This document shows positions 42,241 to 49,941 of a stretch of DNA of 49,941 bases, one piece after another (the first letter of the stretch is position 1; each line of letters begins with the position of its first letter). A program made the position numbers and the translations under genes. The notes below the pieces were generated by a model. The model made no database searches. It saw only the letters and a list, made by a program, of their open reading frames with translations, and had not been told where the DNA came from. Source of the stretch: Dehalococcoidia bacterium (GTDB taxonomy: Bacteria; Chloroflexota; Dehalococcoidia; Lucifugimonadales; Lucifugimonadaceae); assembly GCA_009693115.1 (NCBI GenBank), contig SHXW01000019.1, positions 1 through 49,941 on the forward strand, in the 5' to 3' direction.

Positions 42241-43175
42241 ACATGGTGCAGACCGAACAGGTCCGCTTCGCCGGCGGTTTCCTGAATGTCAACAAGCCAA
42301 TCGGCTGGACCTCGACAGACGTCGTGCGCAAGGTGAAGCGCCTCACCGGGGTAAAGAAGGTGGGGCACGGCGGCACGCTAGACCCCATCGCCACCGGAGT
42401 TCTGCCCATCTGTCTGGGTGCGGCCACCCGGTTTGCTGAGACGGTCCTGCTCGGCAATAAGGCCTATCGTCTGACAGTGCGGCTAGGCGCATCCACCGAC
42501 ACCTTTGACTCGACAGGGTCCGTCACTCGGGAGGTAGACGCTTCCGCCATCACGGTGGAACGGGTGGGCTCAATCCTTCCGCAGTTCACGGGCGCGATCA
42601 GCCAGGCGCCGCCTGCGTACAGCGCAATAAAGCGCGGCGGGAGGCCCCTTTACGAACTGGCGCGGGCTGGTGTGGAAGTCGTGACGGAGCCCCGCCAGGT
42701 GCATGTGCTCAGGCTTGAACTAACAGCATGGGCTCCGCCTGAGTTTGTCCTGGACATTGAATGCGGTCACGGGTTTTACGCTAGGTCGCTCGCCAACGAC
42801 ATTGGCGCTGCCCTTGGCGGCGCCGCGCATCTGTCAGGCCTGGTGCGGACGAAGGCGGGAAGATTTGGTATCACAGACGCTTGCGACATAGAGGAACTGG
42901 AAAGGCGAGCGACTGAAGGCAGTTGGCGGGAGATGGTCCTCCCGCTGGACTACACGCTCCAGCACTTGCGGGCAGCCGTGCTTGACCCGTTGAAACAGGA
43001 GTTGGTCTGGAACGGACAGGCCCTGCCCGCAGGCGCACTCGGGGAAAAGCCCGGCGACTTTTCCGCCGGCGGGCGTGTGCGGGCGTACTCGCAAGAAGGC
43101 GATTTGATAGCGATTCTGTCCTGCGAGCTGGCCGGGATGGGTTGGAGGCCGGTTACGGTGATTCACGCGGGGTAG
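42237..43175 (+). CDS. truB: tRNA pseudouridine-55 synthase
   Basis: 312 aa (TTG 42237; ATG 42243 also possible). Catalytic Asp in GHGGTLDPIATGVLPICLG; motif KAYRLTVRLGASTDTFDSTG; QAPPAYSAIKRGG and the RSLANDIG region complete the fold. It forms pseudouridine in the T-loop. It ends the canonical operon; the antiporter gene follows 44 bp after its stop. Confidence 0.96.
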   Translation: MNMVQTEQVRFAGGFLNVNKPIGWTSTDVVRKVKRLTGVKKVGHGGTLDPIATGVLPICLGAATRFAETVLLGNKAYRLTVRLGASTDTFDSTGSVTREVDASAITVERVGSILPQFTGAISQAPPAYSAIKRGGRPLYELARAGVEVVTEPRQVHVLRLELTAWAPPEFVLDIECGHGFYARSLANDIGAALGGAAHLSGLVRTKAGRFGITDACDIEELERRATEGSWREMVLPLDYTLQHLRAAVLDPLKQELVWNGQALPAGALGEKPGDFSAGGRVRAYSQEGDLIAILSCELAGMGWRPVTVIHAG

Positions 43176-43219
43176 CCATCTCGTATCCCGGTAGGGCGTC
43201 GGATACCATCACCCACACT

Positions 43220-44584
43220 ATGGATGCAGTCACCCCCCTTGAACGCGTAGCTGGACTGGCCCTTGACTTGGCGATCATCCTCGTCGCAGCAAAGATCGGC
43301 GGCGAGATAGCCGAGCGTTTCCTCAAGCAGCCTGCCGTGCTGGGCGAGCTTGCCGCTGGCATACTGATCAGCCCATTCGCGCTAGGCGGGTGGCACATCG
43401 GGTCGCTGGCGCCGCTATTTGAAGTCCAGGGCGAGGGTATCGCCGCGCTCCCCGTCGCGCCGGAGCTTTACTTCGTCGCCCAGATAGCTGCCGTCGTCTT
43501 GCTTTTTCAGGCCGGGCTTGAGACCAACCGGCAGCGGTTCTTCAAGTACGTGCGGCCTGCGACCATTGTGGCTATGGGAGGCATTGTTCTGCCATTTGTG
43601 CTGGGCATGATGGCCACCGTGTGGTTCGGATACGCCAGCTTTGACAGCCTGCATGACCTGATCCCCGCGCTGTTTGTGGGGGCCGCCATGACCGCCACAT
43701 CCGTGGGCATAACGGCGCGTGTGCTGGCGGATGTAAGCAAACTGGACACGCCCGAAGGGGTGACGGTGCTCGGCGCGGCGGTAGTGGATGATGTGTTGGG
43801 CATCATCATCTTGGCCATTGTCGTAGGGATCAGCGACCAGGGGACGGTCTCGGGCGGGTCGCTTGCCCTGATATTCGTCAAGGCTGTGGGCTTCTGGCTA
43901 GGTCTCACTGTCGTCGGCAGCGTTCTGGCCGTCCGCATCTCCACATGGGTTTCCTGGTTCAGGGGATCCGGGTCGAGCGTGGCTATGGCCCTGGCGATGG
44001 CGTTTCTGGCAGGCGCAGTGGCCGAGTCCAGCGCCGGGCTGGCCATGATCATAGGGTCGTATTCGCTCGGCCTCGCGCTTTCCAATACGGAACTCAAACG
44101 CCGGATAGAAGAGCAGATGCGGCACATCAACTACTTTCTTGTGCCGCTGTTCTTCGTCGTCATAGGGATGCAGGTGGACTTCACGTCGTTCGGCGGGGGT
44201 GGTGAGGTCGGCGCGGCCGCGGGCAGCGCGCTAAACCTAGCCCTGTTCACCGCCGTGGTCTGCCTGTTCGCGATATTCGGCAAGGTGATCGGTTGTGGCA
44301 TCCCTGCGCTCGGTGTGGGGTTCAACCGTCTGGGCGCTACGCGTATAGGTATAGGGATGCTGCCAAGGGGGGAGGTGGCGTTGATTGTGGCGGGCATCGG
44401 TCTGGGAAGCGGAGTGATCTCGCGGTTCGAGTTCGGGGTCGTTATCGTGATGACCGTTGTGACGACTGTGATTGCGCCGGTCTTCCTGGTTCGTGCATTC
44501 AAAAAGCCGGGCAGCGGCCTCCGCAAGCCGGAAGCTGTGCCTGCCAGCCCGGCAACACCCGGCAGCGGCTCGCCGGGCATCTGA
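43220..44584 (+). CDS. Cation/proton antiporter, CPA2 (KefB-like)
   Basis: 454 aa from ATG 43220 (a longer frame would overlap truB). About 12-13 hydrophobic segments. GGEIAERFLKQPAVLGELAAGIL and FQAGLETN are CPA signatures; VVDDVLGIIIL holds the Asp-Asp pair of electrogenic exchangers. The end is Pro/Gly-rich and short; no KTN/TrkA domain is attached. Likely Na+/H+ exchange. Confidence 0.87.
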   Translation: MDAVTPLERVAGLALDLAIILVAAKIGGEIAERFLKQPAVLGELAAGILISPFALGGWHIGSLAPLFEVQGEGIAALPVAPELYFVAQIAAVVLLFQAGLETNRQRFFKYVRPATIVAMGGIVLPFVLGMMATVWFGYASFDSLHDLIPALFVGAAMTATSVGITARVLADVSKLDTPEGVTVLGAAVVDDVLGIIILAIVVGISDQGTVSGGSLALIFVKAVGFWLGLTVVGSVLAVRISTWVSWFRGSGSSVAMALAMAFLAGAVAESSAGLAMIIGSYSLGLALSNTELKRRIEEQMRHINYFLVPLFFVVIGMQVDFTSFGGGGEVGAAAGSALNLALFTAVVCLFAIFGKVIGCGIPALGVGFNRLGATRIGIGMLPRGEVALIVAGIGLGSGVISRFEFGVVIVMTVVTTVIAPVFLVRAFKKPGSGLRKPEAVPASPATPGSGSPGI

Positions 44585-44702
44585 CGCCCTCTCTGCGCCC
44601 CCAATTGAACGACTGCTTGTTGTGTGATGTCATCTGAGTTCTGACATCGCCATCCACCTTGGCCCGCCCGTACAGAGCATCAGGGTCGGAGAGGGGAATC
44701 TG

Positions 44703-45485
44703 TTACATCTCCCCGCCGCTTGCGATCATCCCGCCGTCAATAAGGATCGTCTCCCCGTTGACGTAACTGCCCAGGTTGGACGTCAGGAAGAGGATTGCGT
44801 TGGCGATGTCGCTCGGCAGGCCGCCGCGCGCCGTGGGTAGGTTCTTGAGTGAAGGGTGCGCCGAGAGGTCATAGGGCGCAGGATCCAGGCTGTTGTCGGA
44901 AAGAGCGTTGTTTATCGCGCCGGGGGCGATGCAGTTCACGGTAACGCCTGTACCCGCCAGATCCACCGCCATGCCCATCGCCATGCGACGCAGGCCCGCT
45001 TTGGCAATGCCATATGCCGTCCAGCCCTTCCATGCCCTGTAAGCGTGCACGCTGGACAGACTGACGATGCGCCCTCCACGGCCCTGTCTCACCATGTGCT
45101 TCGCCGCCGTCTGCGCGGCGAAGAAGTACCCCTTCAGCGAAAGGTCCATCATCCGGTCCCAGTACGCCTCATCCGTGTCGAAGAGCGGGCGCTTCTGGTC
45201 CGGGAATATGGCGTTGTTCACCAGGATGTCTATCCCGCCGTGCAGGCGGACAAAGTCCTCGATGATGCGGTTGATCTCGGGCGGCTTTGAAACATCGGCA
45301 GCATGGACCGTCGCCTTGCGGCCCAGGTCTGAGACCATCCTGGCCGTCTGGCGCGTCGCTGCGTCGTCCACGATGTCGTTCACCCCCACATCTGCGCCCT
45401 CACGAGCCAGCGTCACCGCGATGCCGCGGCCTATGCCTTTTCGTGCGCCTGTGATTAGGGCCTTTTTGCCGTCGAGTAGTCCCAT
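44703..45485 (-). CDS. SDR-family oxidoreductase
   Basis: 260 aa classical short-chain dehydrogenase. TGARKGIGRGIA binds the cofactor, DILVNNAI is the NNA block, and Ser-Tyr-x3-Lys is in SSVHAYRAWKGWTAYGIAK. It ends VNGETILIDGGM. The substrate is unknown (FabG/3-oxoacyl or sugar-alcohol type). It lies 41 bp after addA and on the same strand. Confidence 0.88.
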   Translation of the reverse strand: MGLLDGKKALITGARKGIGRGIAVTLAREGADVGVNDIVDDAATRQTARMVSDLGRKATVHAADVSKPPEINRIIEDFVRLHGGIDILVNNAIFPDQKRPLFDTDEAYWDRMMDLSLKGYFFAAQTAAKHMVRQGRGGRIVSLSSVHAYRAWKGWTAYGIAKAGLRRMAMGMAVDLAGTGVTVNCIAPGAINNALSDNSLDPAPYDLSAHPSLKNLPTARGGLPSDIANAILFLTSNLGSYVNGETILIDGGMIASGGEM

Positions 45486-45526
45486 GCGAGCAATCTCCCT
45501 GTGATCCGAAAGTGCGGGTGTGCGTA

Positions 45527-48500
45527 CTACGTGCGTTTTTGGTGTGCTGAGATTGACTGGTGCGCCAGTTGCACGGCGTCTTTTTTTGCTGCCTCAAGGT
45601 CTGGCAGATGGTACTCCGCGTCCAATCCCATGAGCGCCCGTGCTGCGAACACGATGACCGCGTCGGTTACCTTGTGGCCGGTGGCCTGTTCGACGGCAAG
45701 GGCGTATGCGCCGAGTTGGGAGATGTAGGGCAGTGCCGCGAGTTCAAGCGAGCCTGGGGCATCGACGTCTGACGCGCCCTGTGACACTGCCGCCGCTCCG
45801 TCCGTCTTGTAATCGACTATGACCAGTTCGCCGACCGTGTCCTCGAAAATAAGGTCGATGATCCCTTCGAGGATGGGCGGGTGGTTGTCAGCCTGGTTGT
45901 TCATGCCCTCAACACCCGCCTGCGGTGGGTACCCGCCCTCTCCCGAGGGGAGAGGGGAACCAGGACTGCCATCACCCGCGCCCGCAGGCAAAGGGGAAGC
46001 GACGGGGACTTCCCTCCAGCATCGGCCTCGGGAATACGCCGCTCTCGCCCTGGCCATCACCTTGGAGCGGAGCACGGCTGCGGCGAGCGCGGCGACCCTG
46101 CCCGCATCTTCCTCCGCGATCCCATGCAGCCGTGCGTGCCGTTTCCCCAGCCGCAGCAACTCAGCCGCCATCGGGCCGTCTTTTTCCACTACGTCTGCCT
46201 GGGCGGCGCCGGAAACTTCGGCGAGGCTAAGATCAACATCTTCCAGCACTGCGTGGACGGTCCTGCCTAGTTCCGATGCTGCGCGGCCCTTCCTCCACGG
46301 CTCCTCCTCCCGCGCAGCCGACTCTGCCTTTTCTGCCACGTGAGGCGTCCCGACAGGCCCCGACTTGATGGACGAGGCTGTGACCGTCGCCCTGCGCTTG
46401 CCCAACCTCACGGTCCGGTCGTGGTCTGCCTGCCATACCTGCGGTTCGTAAGCTGGTGCATCGCCCGCAGATGGAGCATCAGGTGGCTTTGCGCCCGATT
46501 GCGACCAAATCTCATAGAGTGCCGGCTGCGACGCCTTCGCCTGCACGCTGAGGTCATAGAGTTTCGCTGCGATTGCGCCCTTGTCATGGGCCGAGTCCGA
46601 CCTGAAGACGGACACAAACAGGTGGTCTTTCGCTCGCGTCGCCGCTACGTAATAGAGGCGGGCCGTCTCCGCCTCCACGGCTGAGTCCTCCGCCTTCGAA
46701 AGTTCCTCATAACCCGCCGTCTGGAACCGGGCATCCTCCGGCCCTGTCCGTACCTCGACGCGCCCGGCGTCAGGCCCGGCCGCGCCGAACAACACCGGGC
46801 CGTGCTGATTATGAGTCGATCGCAATCCGGCGAGCGCCACTATTGGGAACTCCAGCCCCTTAGCGGCGTGGATGGTCATCACGCGAACGGCAACGGGCGT
46901 GCCCTGATCGAGCGGGCTTTCGGACATCCGTTCCCGCGCACTCTGCCTGTCCTCCGCCCACCTTATAAAGTCGCGTAGAGAAGAGCGACCGGCGTCGTGT
47001 AGCTGCCGCGCCAACTCCACGACAAGGTTGAGGCGCGTCAGTCGGTCGCGGGTGTTGGCGCTGCCGAAAGCGGCCTCCCGCAACCTGCGCTCTCGGATGA
47101 ATGTCTCGATGAGTTCCGGGGTGGGGGTCGCGGCGCGCATGGCGTTGAAGCGGCCAAGCGCCTCGAACGCGTTGCTGACGCTGGAACCTGTATCGAAATT
47201 GCGCCGAGGAGATTGGTTACGGCCCCGACCCTCACCCTCCCCCTGCGAGGGGGAGGGGATTTCTGTACTGCTTCCAGCAGCCTCATCGACATCCGGCATG
47301 GCGGGCCCGCCAGCCGAATACGAGAACTGGCCCCCGGCCTGTTTCCAGCGGTAAAGTGCGACGTCGTCGCAGGCGAACGCAGGCGAACGCAGCGCCGCCA
47401 CCACCGCCACCTGGTCGGTCGGGTCGTCAATCGCCGCCAGGCAGTTCAACAGGTCGCGCACCTCCTGAGTTTGTAACACGAGCGACTGTCCTTCGAGCGC
47501 GAACGGCACGCCTTCATGCTCGAAGGCCTGCTCAATTAACTCGATACCTGTGCGCGACCGCACAAGCACCGTCAGGTCGCCGAACTCCGATGTGCGCACC
47601 GCCCCATCATCGCCCCGCACCTTCCACCCGCCTGCACCCACTTCGAGGGCAAGCGCAGCCAGGGCCTTGGCCTCAATAGTGCGTACGCCATCTGCGTTCG
47701 CTCCGGCTACTACTTCTCCCATCAGCCTCACGCGCTGCCCTGGGAATTGCGACTCAACACCTCCGTCAAGATCCACGTAGGGCGCCTGAATTGGAGGAGC
47801 ATTCTCGTCTATCCACGGCCGGAAGACGGTGTTCACCCATTTCAGGATGTCCGGGTGCGACCTGAAATTGTTTGTAAGCCGGACGATTTCGTTTTCCGGT
47901 GTGTTTTTGACCGCCTCGAGGAACACACCGATGTCCGCCCGCCGGAAGCGGTAGATCGACTGCTTGGGATCCCCCACGACGAAGAGAGCGCCCGGTTTAG
48001 ACCTGTCTGTCGCGCCATCGTGCGTAAGAAGCTTTGCGATCTCCACCTGTAGAGGGTCAGTGTCCTGGAACTCGTCTATGAGGACATGGGTGTAGCGGGC
48101 GCGGGCTGCCGCGTCTTGTGCAAGCACGTCCCTCGCCCATACTAGGGCGTCATGGAACTCGACACGGCCCTCCTTCTTCCGCTCCCTCGCAAATTCCGTA
48201 ACGAACCGTGCAATGCTGCCGAGCAGCGTGTTGAGGGCACTTTGCCTGAGAGCGGCCAGTTCTCCGTCAACAGCTTGTTGCATGGCGGTGAGAGCGGTAC
48301 GCGCATCATCCAGTGGCCGGCCACCGTTGCTCGTGACTGGCCAGTTTCCCCGCTGGCCATGGGTGAATTTGAACTTTGTTCTAGACGCAAGCGCGGCGTC
48401 AATGTCAGCCTGGTCTGAAAGGGCCAGGACACGTTCGACCGCTGGCAGCGCCGTCTGAGTTATGTGGACGTACAGCTTGTCAGTCTGGTCCAGACACTCC

Positions 48501-49177
48501 GGCAGCAGCAAGCGCAGGGTCGCCGCCTCTCTCCTAAGGAATGAGGCTGCCTGGCGGTCCACGGGTTCGGCTTCGAAGCTGTCCTGAGTGAACACCTCCC
48601 AACGGCGGTGGAACTCCCTGGCTATGTTCTGCAACGCCTTCAGCGGGTTGGTCATCCCCAGCAGAACCGCAGACTCCAGCGCGGCCGTGAACGCGTCGTC
48701 CCCGAGAGCCCCAGACAGCCACTCATCCCACTTCTCATCGAAGAGCAGCCCGGCATTGATCTCGTCGAGAGTTTCGATGACAGGCGGCAGACCGGCTTCG
48801 ATCGGCCTCTCGCGCAGAAGGCCCAGGGCGAAGCTGTCTATCGTTTGGATGGCGGCGTCATCGAGGTCGCGCAGCGCGTCGGCTATCTTCTGCGCCCGCA
48901 TGGGGTCACCGACGGGCGTGGCTGGCGAAGCCTCAAGCTCCAGCTGTTTCCGTACCCTGCTCCGCAACTCAAAGGCAGCGGCGCGCGTGAAGGTGATGGC
49001 AGCGACGTTCCGCGGCGTCACGCCGCTGGCGAAGAGGCTGACGATGCGGTCGACAAGTTTTGTCGTCTTGCCCGTGCCCGCCCCGGCCTCAACCACGAGG
49101 CTCGCGTCGAGATCCTTTGAGATGCGGTCACGCGCTTTCTGGTCTGACGGCGCTATGCGAGGTTGACCTGCATTCAT
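45527..49177 (-). CDS. addA: AddA-like helicase-nuclease
   Basis: 1216 aa UvrD-type helicase with a C-terminal nuclease. Walker A AGAGTGKTTKL (31-41), DEFQD (368-372), TIHAAKGLEFP and YYVAATRAKDHL are the helicase motifs. The nuclease domain near residues 1100-1125 has LEGIIDLIF and VDYKTD, followed by a QLGAYALAVE motif. With AddB it processes double-strand breaks for recombination. Two intergenic-type palindromes are read in frame: at about residues 640-647 (SPSQGEGEG) and 1073-1081 (SPLPSGEGG). The ATG overlaps the addB stop (ATGA). Confidence 0.9.
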   Translation of the reverse strand: MNAGQPRIAPSDQKARDRISKDLDASLVVEAGAGTGKTTKLVDRIVSLFASGVTPRNVAAITFTRAAAFELRSRVRKQLELEASPATPVGDPMRAQKIADALRDLDDAAIQTIDSFALGLLRERPIEAGLPPVIETLDEINAGLLFDEKWDEWLSGALGDDAFTAALESAVLLGMTNPLKALQNIAREFHRRWEVFTQDSFEAEPVDRQAASFLRREAATLRLLLPECLDQTDKLYVHITQTALPAVERVLALSDQADIDAALASRTKFKFTHGQRGNWPVTSNGGRPLDDARTALTAMQQAVDGELAALRQSALNTLLGSIARFVTEFARERKKEGRVEFHDALVWARDVLAQDAAARARYTHVLIDEFQDTDPLQVEIAKLLTHDGATDRSKPGALFVVGDPKQSIYRFRRADIGVFLEAVKNTPENEIVRLTNNFRSHPDILKWVNTVFRPWIDENAPPIQAPYVDLDGGVESQFPGQRVRLMGEVVAGANADGVRTIEAKALAALALEVGAGGWKVRGDDGAVRTSEFGDLTVLVRSRTGIELIEQAFEHEGVPFALEGQSLVLQTQEVRDLLNCLAAIDDPTDQVAVVAALRSPAFACDDVALYRWKQAGGQFSYSAGGPAMPDVDEAAGSSTEIPSPSQGEGEGRGRNQSPRRNFDTGSSVSNAFEALGRFNAMRAATPTPELIETFIRERRLREAAFGSANTRDRLTRLNLVVELARQLHDAGRSSLRDFIRWAEDRQSARERMSESPLDQGTPVAVRVMTIHAAKGLEFPIVALAGLRSTHNQHGPVLFGAAGPDAGRVEVRTGPEDARFQTAGYEELSKAEDSAVEAETARLYYVAATRAKDHLFVSVFRSDSAHDKGAIAAKLYDLSVQAKASQPALYEIWSQSGAKPPDAPSAGDAPAYEPQVWQADHDRTVRLGKRRATVTASSIKSGPVGTPHVAEKAESAAREEEPWRKGRAASELGRTVHAVLEDVDLSLAEVSGAAQADVVEKDGPMAAELLRLGKRHARLHGIAEEDAGRVAALAAAVLRSKVMARARAAYSRGRCWREVPVASPLPAGAGDGSPGSPLPSGEGGYPPQAGVEGMNNQADNHPPILEGIIDLIFEDTVGELVIVDYKTDGAAAVSQGASDVDAPGSLELAALPYISQLGAYALAVEQATGHKVTDAVIVFAARALMGLDAEYHLPDLEAAKKDAVQLAHQSISAHQKRT
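45936..45957. repeat. Family 1 palindrome inside addA
   Basis: CCCTCTCCCGAGGGGAGAGGGG, a near-perfect copy, read in frame as SPLPSGEGG. A related half-copy (SPLPAGAGDG) lies just before it in the protein, at about 45963-45993. Confidence 0.75.
47235..47258. repeat. Family 1 palindrome inside addA
   Basis: CCCTCCCCCTGCGAGGGGGAGGGG, preceded on the plus strand by CCCTCA and followed by ATTTCTG. It encodes PSPSQGEGEG between helicase motifs. Confidence 0.7.
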
Positions 49178-49941
49178 CCTTCAGCCTCCGCAAGGCGAAC
49201 GTAGGGGGCAAGCACGAGGTCCGAGCCTCTCTTGCGTTCCCAGAGCCTGGCGCGTCGTCCCGGAGCGGCGCAGACGCGGTCGAACGCGCAGTATTCGCAG
49301 TTCTCAAAAGGCGACCCCGGAACGCCGTCCCTGCCGGATCTGGGCGCGCCGGGCCGCGCCGGGAACACGCCTTTCTCCACGCCGGACGCGATCACTCCCG
49401 CCACTTCCTTCAGGCGCGCGACCGCCTTATTCTCATCGAAGTCGTCCGGGCGTGGTTTGAGGGCAAGGGTCACCGTGCGGAGGACGGGCCAGTACGAAGC
49501 CGACACGGACCGGGCCGTATGCCCCTGCTGCTCGACGGCCCTGCGCGCAGCGAGCGCGTACACCGGCAGTTGCAATAGCGTGCCCCTCTTCGTCACGTCC
49601 TTATCCAGCTTGTCGTACTTGTCAGGGCTTCCGCTCTTGTAGTCGTAAACGAGCACACGGCCGTCAGCGGAAAAGTCCACCCGGTCGATCTTGCCGCGGA
49701 ACAGGAGCCGCACCCCGTCCGGCAGGTCTACCTCGACAGGCGGCACTCCGTCTTTGCCGATGCCGAAAGCAAGCTCCACCCGCCACGGGGCAGCCCCACT
49801 TCGGGATCGGGCGTCGGCATCCTGTGACAGCCAGGCCCTGAGCGACCTCCGCAGCGACCGCTTCTCCATCTCCCAGAGCGCCGGGTGCCCTGTGCGCTCT
49901 TCCCGGGCGAAGCGGCTGAACACGCCTGAGGCTGCTTCGTC
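49174..49941 (-). CDS. addB: AddB-like nuclease, C-terminal part (cut by window)
   Basis: The frame is open at the window edge, so only the last 255 codons are seen. A PD-(D/E)XK core is clear: RGKIDRVDFSADGRVLVYDYKSG and TLLQLPVYALAAR. Near the C-terminus CEYCAFDRVC gives three of the four Cys of the Fe-S cluster that stabilises AddB/RecB-type nucleases; the fourth would be outside the window. The stop overlaps the addA ATG by 4 bp, as in addBA operons. Confidence 0.85.
   Translation of the reverse strand, partial: DEAASGVFSRFAREERTGHPALWEMEKRSLRRSLRAWLSQDADARSRSGAAPWRVELAFGIGKDGVPPVEVDLPDGVRLLFRGKIDRVDFSADGRVLVYDYKSGSPDKYDKLDKDVTKRGTLLQLPVYALAARRAVEQQGHTARSVSASYWPVLRTVTLALKPRPDDFDENKAVARLKEVAGVIASGVEKGVFPARPGAPRSGRDGVPGSPFENCEYCAFDRVCAAPGRRARLWERKRGSDLVLAPYVRLAEAEG

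Noticed and set aside
1-49941. CRISPR array, insertion sequence, prophage or toxin-antitoxin pair.
   Set aside because: No regular direct-repeat/spacer pattern, transposase, integrase or typical toxin pair was seen.

Overview
The window is a stretch of a bacterial chromosome of roughly 60% GC, densely packed with genes. No rRNA, plasmid or phage marker is visible. Several traits together suggest a Chloroflexota (Dehalococcoidia/SAR202-like) bacterium: a short EF-Ts, a two-CxxC zinc-ribbon protein with a Gly-rich linker, a KorAB-type ferredoxin oxidoreductase, enolase-superfamily, Rieske and amidohydrolase genes for catabolism, and many CCCTCTCCC...GGGAGAGGG intergenic palindromes. This placement is inferred from gene content and was not tested by phylogeny.

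Layout. 0-5 kb: a tRNA-Phe, an AAA/DRTGG protein, a methyltransferase and a PcrA/UvrD helicase. 4.8-8.1 kb: a likely operon with its own promoter, encoding a non-catalytic MaoC-like subunit, a catalytic MaoC hydratase and a tandem SDR-SDR dehydrogenase; these are the parts of a fungal-type multifunctional beta-oxidation enzyme, split over three genes. 8.2-14.3 kb: a ThuA-like protein, KorAB, PlsY and an MFS exporter. 14.5-19 kb: the cytochrome c maturation genes ccmA, ccmB, ccmC, ccmD and ccmE on the minus strand, interrupted by an oppositely oriented zinc-ribbon gene; CcmE has the Cys-type (CxxxY) haem site. 19-24.4 kb: a catabolic group (amidohydrolase, enolase-superfamily enzyme, Rieske ferredoxin, fumarylacetoacetate-hydrolase-like enzyme) and CcdA, which supplies reductant for cytochrome c maturation.

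24.8-36.9 kb: a LuxR-type regulator with a degenerate receiver, then the conserved translation/lipid/isoprenoid run rpsB-tsf-pyrH-frr-uppS-cdsA-dxr-rseP-ispG-proS. 37.7-44.6 kb: the nusA-ylxR-infB-rbfA-truB operon followed by a cation/proton antiporter. The usual rimP is missing in front of nusA, and a well-formed attenuator-like terminator lies in the nusA leader. 44.7 kb to the end, minus strand: an SDR, AddA and the C-terminal part of an AddB-like nuclease cut by the window edge.

The most unusual signal is a family of short G/C palindromes spread between genes. Three copies sit in frame inside coding sequences: one in the linker of the SDR-SDR fusion and two in addA. Other points of interest are the Cys-type Ccm system with a CcmD fusion, the split MFE-2-like operon, the nusA leader, and a repeat-containing insertion in RseP.
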